Shown: one piece after another, positions 4,946-7,020 of the stretch
How the letters are laid out: each line of letters starts with the position of its first letter
Position numbering within the stretch: the first letter of the stretch is position 1
From: Treponema sp.
GTDB lineage: Bacteria; Spirochaetota; Spirochaetia; Treponematales; Breznakiellaceae
DNA length: 7,020 nt
NCBI GenBank assembly: GCA_031255875.1
Contig: JAIRRR010000015.1
Span: forward strand, 1-7,020
Direction: 5' to 3'
Notes under the pieces: generated by a model
What the model was told of the DNA's origin: nothing
What the model saw: only the letters and a program-made list of their open reading frames with translations
Database searches by the model: none
Made by a program: the position numbers and the translations under genes

Positions 4946-6964
4946 CTACTGAAAGAGGGACGCGTCCGTGTGGGGGAGAAAACAGGCGGCTACAAATTCG
5001 TCCATGTAGCCGGGATAGGAGGAGAGCTCCAGATAGGTTATCCCCCCCGCTATGCTGGTTACCATTTCCGCCGCCTTCCGGGAGCTTGCCATGGCATACG
5101 CGCCGAGCATGGAGCTGTTGCCGATATAGTGGAACTTTTCAAGCGGCAGTTTGGGGAACATGCCGATGCGTATAGCCGCGCCTATGTTGATCCCGCTGCC
5201 GATGCCCCCGGCAACGTACACGTCCTCGATGGCGTCCGGCGGGTATTCGACTATGGCGAGCATGGTCCTGATTGCCGAAAAGATAGCGCCCTTTGCCCTG
5301 ATAAAGTTGTCGATATCCGTCTCGGTCAGGGCGACTTCGCGGCCGGCTTCGGTTTCTTCCGCGAACGCGGCTATGTAGCGGCCCACGCCGTACTCGTCGT
5401 GTTTTACCCGCCGGCCTTCCCGGACAAATTTCCCCCTGGAGTTGACGATCCCGCAGCGGAAAAGTTCCCCGATCAGGTCGATAAGCCCCGATCCGCAGAG
5501 TCCGGCGGGTTTCCTGCCGGCGGCGCTTCCTATTATAACGGCATCCGGTTCCATGGTATCGGCGTCTATCCTGCACGCCTCGACGGCGCCGTCGGTGGCC
5601 CTCATGCCGCATGAAATGTCGCCGCCCTCGAAGGCCGGCCCTGCGGAACAGGCGCAGCTAAAGAGGAACTCGGCGCTTCCGAAGACAAGCTCGCCGTTGG
5701 TGCCCAGATCGACAAAGAGCGAAGGGGTCTCCTTTCTGAAGATCATCGAGGAAAAAACCCCGGCGGTAATGTCCCCGCCCACATAGCTCCCAATGCTGGG
5801 CGCGATAAGGATCTCCGCCTCGGGGTTGACGCTCATGCCGAGATCCTTGCCCGGCATGGTCCTGCCCTCGAAAAAGGCGGGCACATAGGGTTCCAGCCTC
5901 AGGTGCTCCGGGGGGACGCCCAGGAAAAGATGGGTCATGGTGGTGTTGGCCGCCACCGCCGCCCGGTAGATCCGGTCCGGGGAGATCCCCGCCTTTTCGC
6001 AGAGGCTGCGGATGAGCGGCTCGGTGCATTCGCCGGCAACGGCGTCGCGCAGGCGATCAAGCCCGCCGGGCCGGACGCTCTCTATGATGCGGGTGATCAC
6101 GTCCGCGCCGTACCGTATCTGCCCGTTGCCCGCCGAGCCCGTGCTGATCATGTTTCCGGTTTCCAGGTCGATGAGGAGCATGGACACGGTCGTGGTGCCG
6201 ATGTCGATGGCGAGGCCGGCGATCCGGGCCGCGCCGGGCTGCGCCCCGTCCCCGGCCGCCGGGGTTTCCACCGCCGTGTCGGCGCCCGGATCGGGGTAAA
6301 CGCCGAGTATCCGGCGCTTGCCGCCGGCCTCTTCGCGCACCACGCATTCCACGCTAAAGCCCGCCTCCCGCAGGGCGCGGGGAAGCCTGCGCAGCACGCC
6401 GAGGGGGACGCCGATCTCCGCTTCCGGGACGCCCAGGGCCGCCGAGATTCCCCGGACAAGCCGTTCCCGGTCGGCCGTGGGATCGCCCGGATCGGGCGGG
6501 GAAAGCCGCAGCCTGATCACTTCAAGGCCGGGATCGTTCCCCAGGCCAAGGGCCTCCATTTCCCGGCGGAGATCGGCAAAGATGCGCTGTTCCCGGAAGA
6601 CGCCCAGGTCCGAGACCTTGATGTTGTTCCGGTAAGCCAGCGCGCCGCGCGGTACGCCGACCCTGAGATCGGAGAGGGCGCGGACGGAGCAGGCCATCCT
6701 GAAGCCGTCGGCGTATTCTTCCGGGCTGACAAAACGGCTGGGGCCGCCCCCGATACGGCCGCGGTCGTCCTCCGCGGCGCCTGTCTCGCCGGACAGCAGC
6801 CGCACCCGGCATTTGCCGCAGGTTCCGTTGCCGCCGCAGGGGGCGTCGATGGCCACATTGGCCCGCCGGGCCGCGCCGAGCAGCGACTCGCCGGGAAAGG
6901 CAGACGCGGCGGCTTCCCCGCCGCCCTCGATTTCAAAAACTATGTTAAATGTTTTATCCGCCAT
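4946..6964 (-). CDS. RACo-type reductive activator of corrinoid protein (2Fe-2S/ASKHA)
   Basis: This 672-aa protein belongs to the family that couples ATP hydrolysis to the uphill reduction of Co(II) corrinoid to active Co(I). The N-terminal ferredoxin-like domain (about 5-105) has cluster cysteines C43-x5-C49-x2-C52 and C92. A linker and middle region (about 110-245) ends in an Ala/Gly/Pro-rich stretch (225-247). The C-terminal ASKHA (actin/Hsp70-like; DUF4445) ATPase has the phosphate-1 loop LAIDIGTTTVS (251-261), VDLGTNGEL (418-426), a Cys/Gly-rich segment CACSAGPAFEGGDISCG (437-453) and the adenosine-site VYVAGGIGSGINIG (582-595). Its length is close to the roughly 630 aa of characterised RACo. 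The N-terminal 2Fe-2S domain separates it from RamA-type activators, which carry C-terminal 4Fe-4S clusters. The ATG at 6962-6964 is the first possible start because an in-frame TGA directly precedes it; its Shine-Dalgarno sequence is weak (GGA, 7 bases away). The client may be the acetyl-CoA pathway corrinoid iron-sulfur protein (then acsV-like) or a methyltransferase corrinoid protein; no client gene is in view. Confidence 0.88.
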   Translation of the reverse strand: MADKTFNIVFEIEGGGEAAASAFPGESLLGAARRANVAIDAPCGGNGTCGKCRVRLLSGETGAAEDDRGRIGGGPSRFVSPEEYADGFRMACSVRALSDLRVGVPRGALAYRNNIKVSDLGVFREQRIFADLRREMEALGLGNDPGLEVIRLRLSPPDPGDPTADRERLVRGISAALGVPEAEIGVPLGVLRRLPRALREAGFSVECVVREEAGGKRRILGVYPDPGADTAVETPAAGDGAQPGAARIAGLAIDIGTTTVSMLLIDLETGNMISTGSAGNGQIRYGADVITRIIESVRPGGLDRLRDAVAGECTEPLIRSLCEKAGISPDRIYRAAVAANTTMTHLFLGVPPEHLRLEPYVPAFFEGRTMPGKDLGMSVNPEAEILIAPSIGSYVGGDITAGVFSSMIFRKETPSLFVDLGTNGELVFGSAEFLFSCACSAGPAFEGGDISCGMRATDGAVEACRIDADTMEPDAVIIGSAAGRKPAGLCGSGLIDLIGELFRCGIVNSRGKFVREGRRVKHDEYGVGRYIAAFAEETEAGREVALTETDIDNFIRAKGAIFSAIRTMLAIVEYPPDAIEDVYVAGGIGSGINIGAAIRIGMFPKLPLEKFHYIGNSSMLGAYAMASSRKAAEMVTSIAGGITYLELSSYPGYMDEFVAACFLPHTDASLFQ

Positions 6965-7020
6965 TCATGCATCCGTATTGCGCCGGGCCGGGTAGTTCCA
7001 AAAGGCTAAACCATGAAACA
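6965..7020. other. Right-edge sequence; upstream gene undetermined
   Basis: Two readings compete. On the minus strand all three frames are open into the edge, with stops at TAG (7006-7008), at TGA (6965-6967, touching the activator ATG), or at TAA just inside the activator gene, so the tail of an upstream operon gene could be here. On the + strand an ATG at 7013-7015 follows AAAGG with a 7-base gap and could start a divergent gene (Met-Lys...). The weak Shine-Dalgarno of the activator and the abutting TGA slightly favour an upstream operon gene. Confidence 0.3.

Noticed and set aside
4101..4952. 283-codon open frame on the + strand opposite the DUF3786 gene
   Set aside because: It is antisense to a protein with conserved DUF3786 motifs and has shadow-like Gly/Arg/Ala/Pro composition.
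5903..7009. 368-codon open frame on the + strand opposite the corrinoid activator
   Set aside because: It lies entirely antisense to a gene with clear domains, is rich in Arg/Gly/Ala/Pro/His as GC-rich shadows are, and has no recognisable motif.

Overview
The window carries five protein genes, with short and partly regulatory spaces between them. The protein families suggest a spirochaete of the Treponema lineage, most likely a gut or termite-gut-type anaerobe with a fairly GC-rich genome. The clues are a short (641 aa) topoisomerase IV A subunit of the spirochaete/Bacteroidetes type, a clostridial/anaerobe-type si-citrate synthase, and a corrinoid-activation protein paired with a DUF3786 protein, which is typical of acetogens and corrinoid-using anaerobes. 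This is inferred from remembered family features; no marker gene fixes the genus.

Layout, left to right: a small + strand gene of unknown function (53-262, GTG start, strong Shine-Dalgarno) converges on parC (282-2207, minus). A GC-rich hairpin lies in the 19-base gap between them. parC is preceded on the same strand by citrate synthase (gltA, 2269-3651, minus) with a 61-base gap. parC lacks a Shine-Dalgarno sequence, and promoter-like hexamers sit against its ATG, so it may have its own promoter and a leaderless mRNA. The partner gene parE is not in the window.

Upstream of gltA is a 521-base gene-free space (3652-4172). It holds a good proximal gltA promoter, a GC-rich palindromic element that looks like an interspersed repeat, a 9-bp AT-rich inverted repeat, and a second minus-strand promoter-like sequence (perfect TTGACA) surrounded by repeated GTCCG motifs. 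This is the most structured non-coding part of the window.

The right half (4173-6964, minus) is a likely operon of a RACo-type corrinoid activator (2Fe-2S ferredoxin domain plus ASKHA ATPase domain) followed 53 bases later by a DUF3786 protein. RACo proteins use ATP and a low-potential electron to reduce inactive Co(II) corrinoid back to Co(I). Their targets are the corrinoid iron-sulfur protein of the Wood-Ljungdahl pathway or methyltransferase corrinoid proteins. No corrinoid protein or methyltransferase is visible, so the client is unknown; it may lie beyond the right edge. The sampled lines of the activator gene are richer in G+C than a sampled line of parC. I found no tRNA, rRNA, CRISPR array, transposase or complete insertion sequence.
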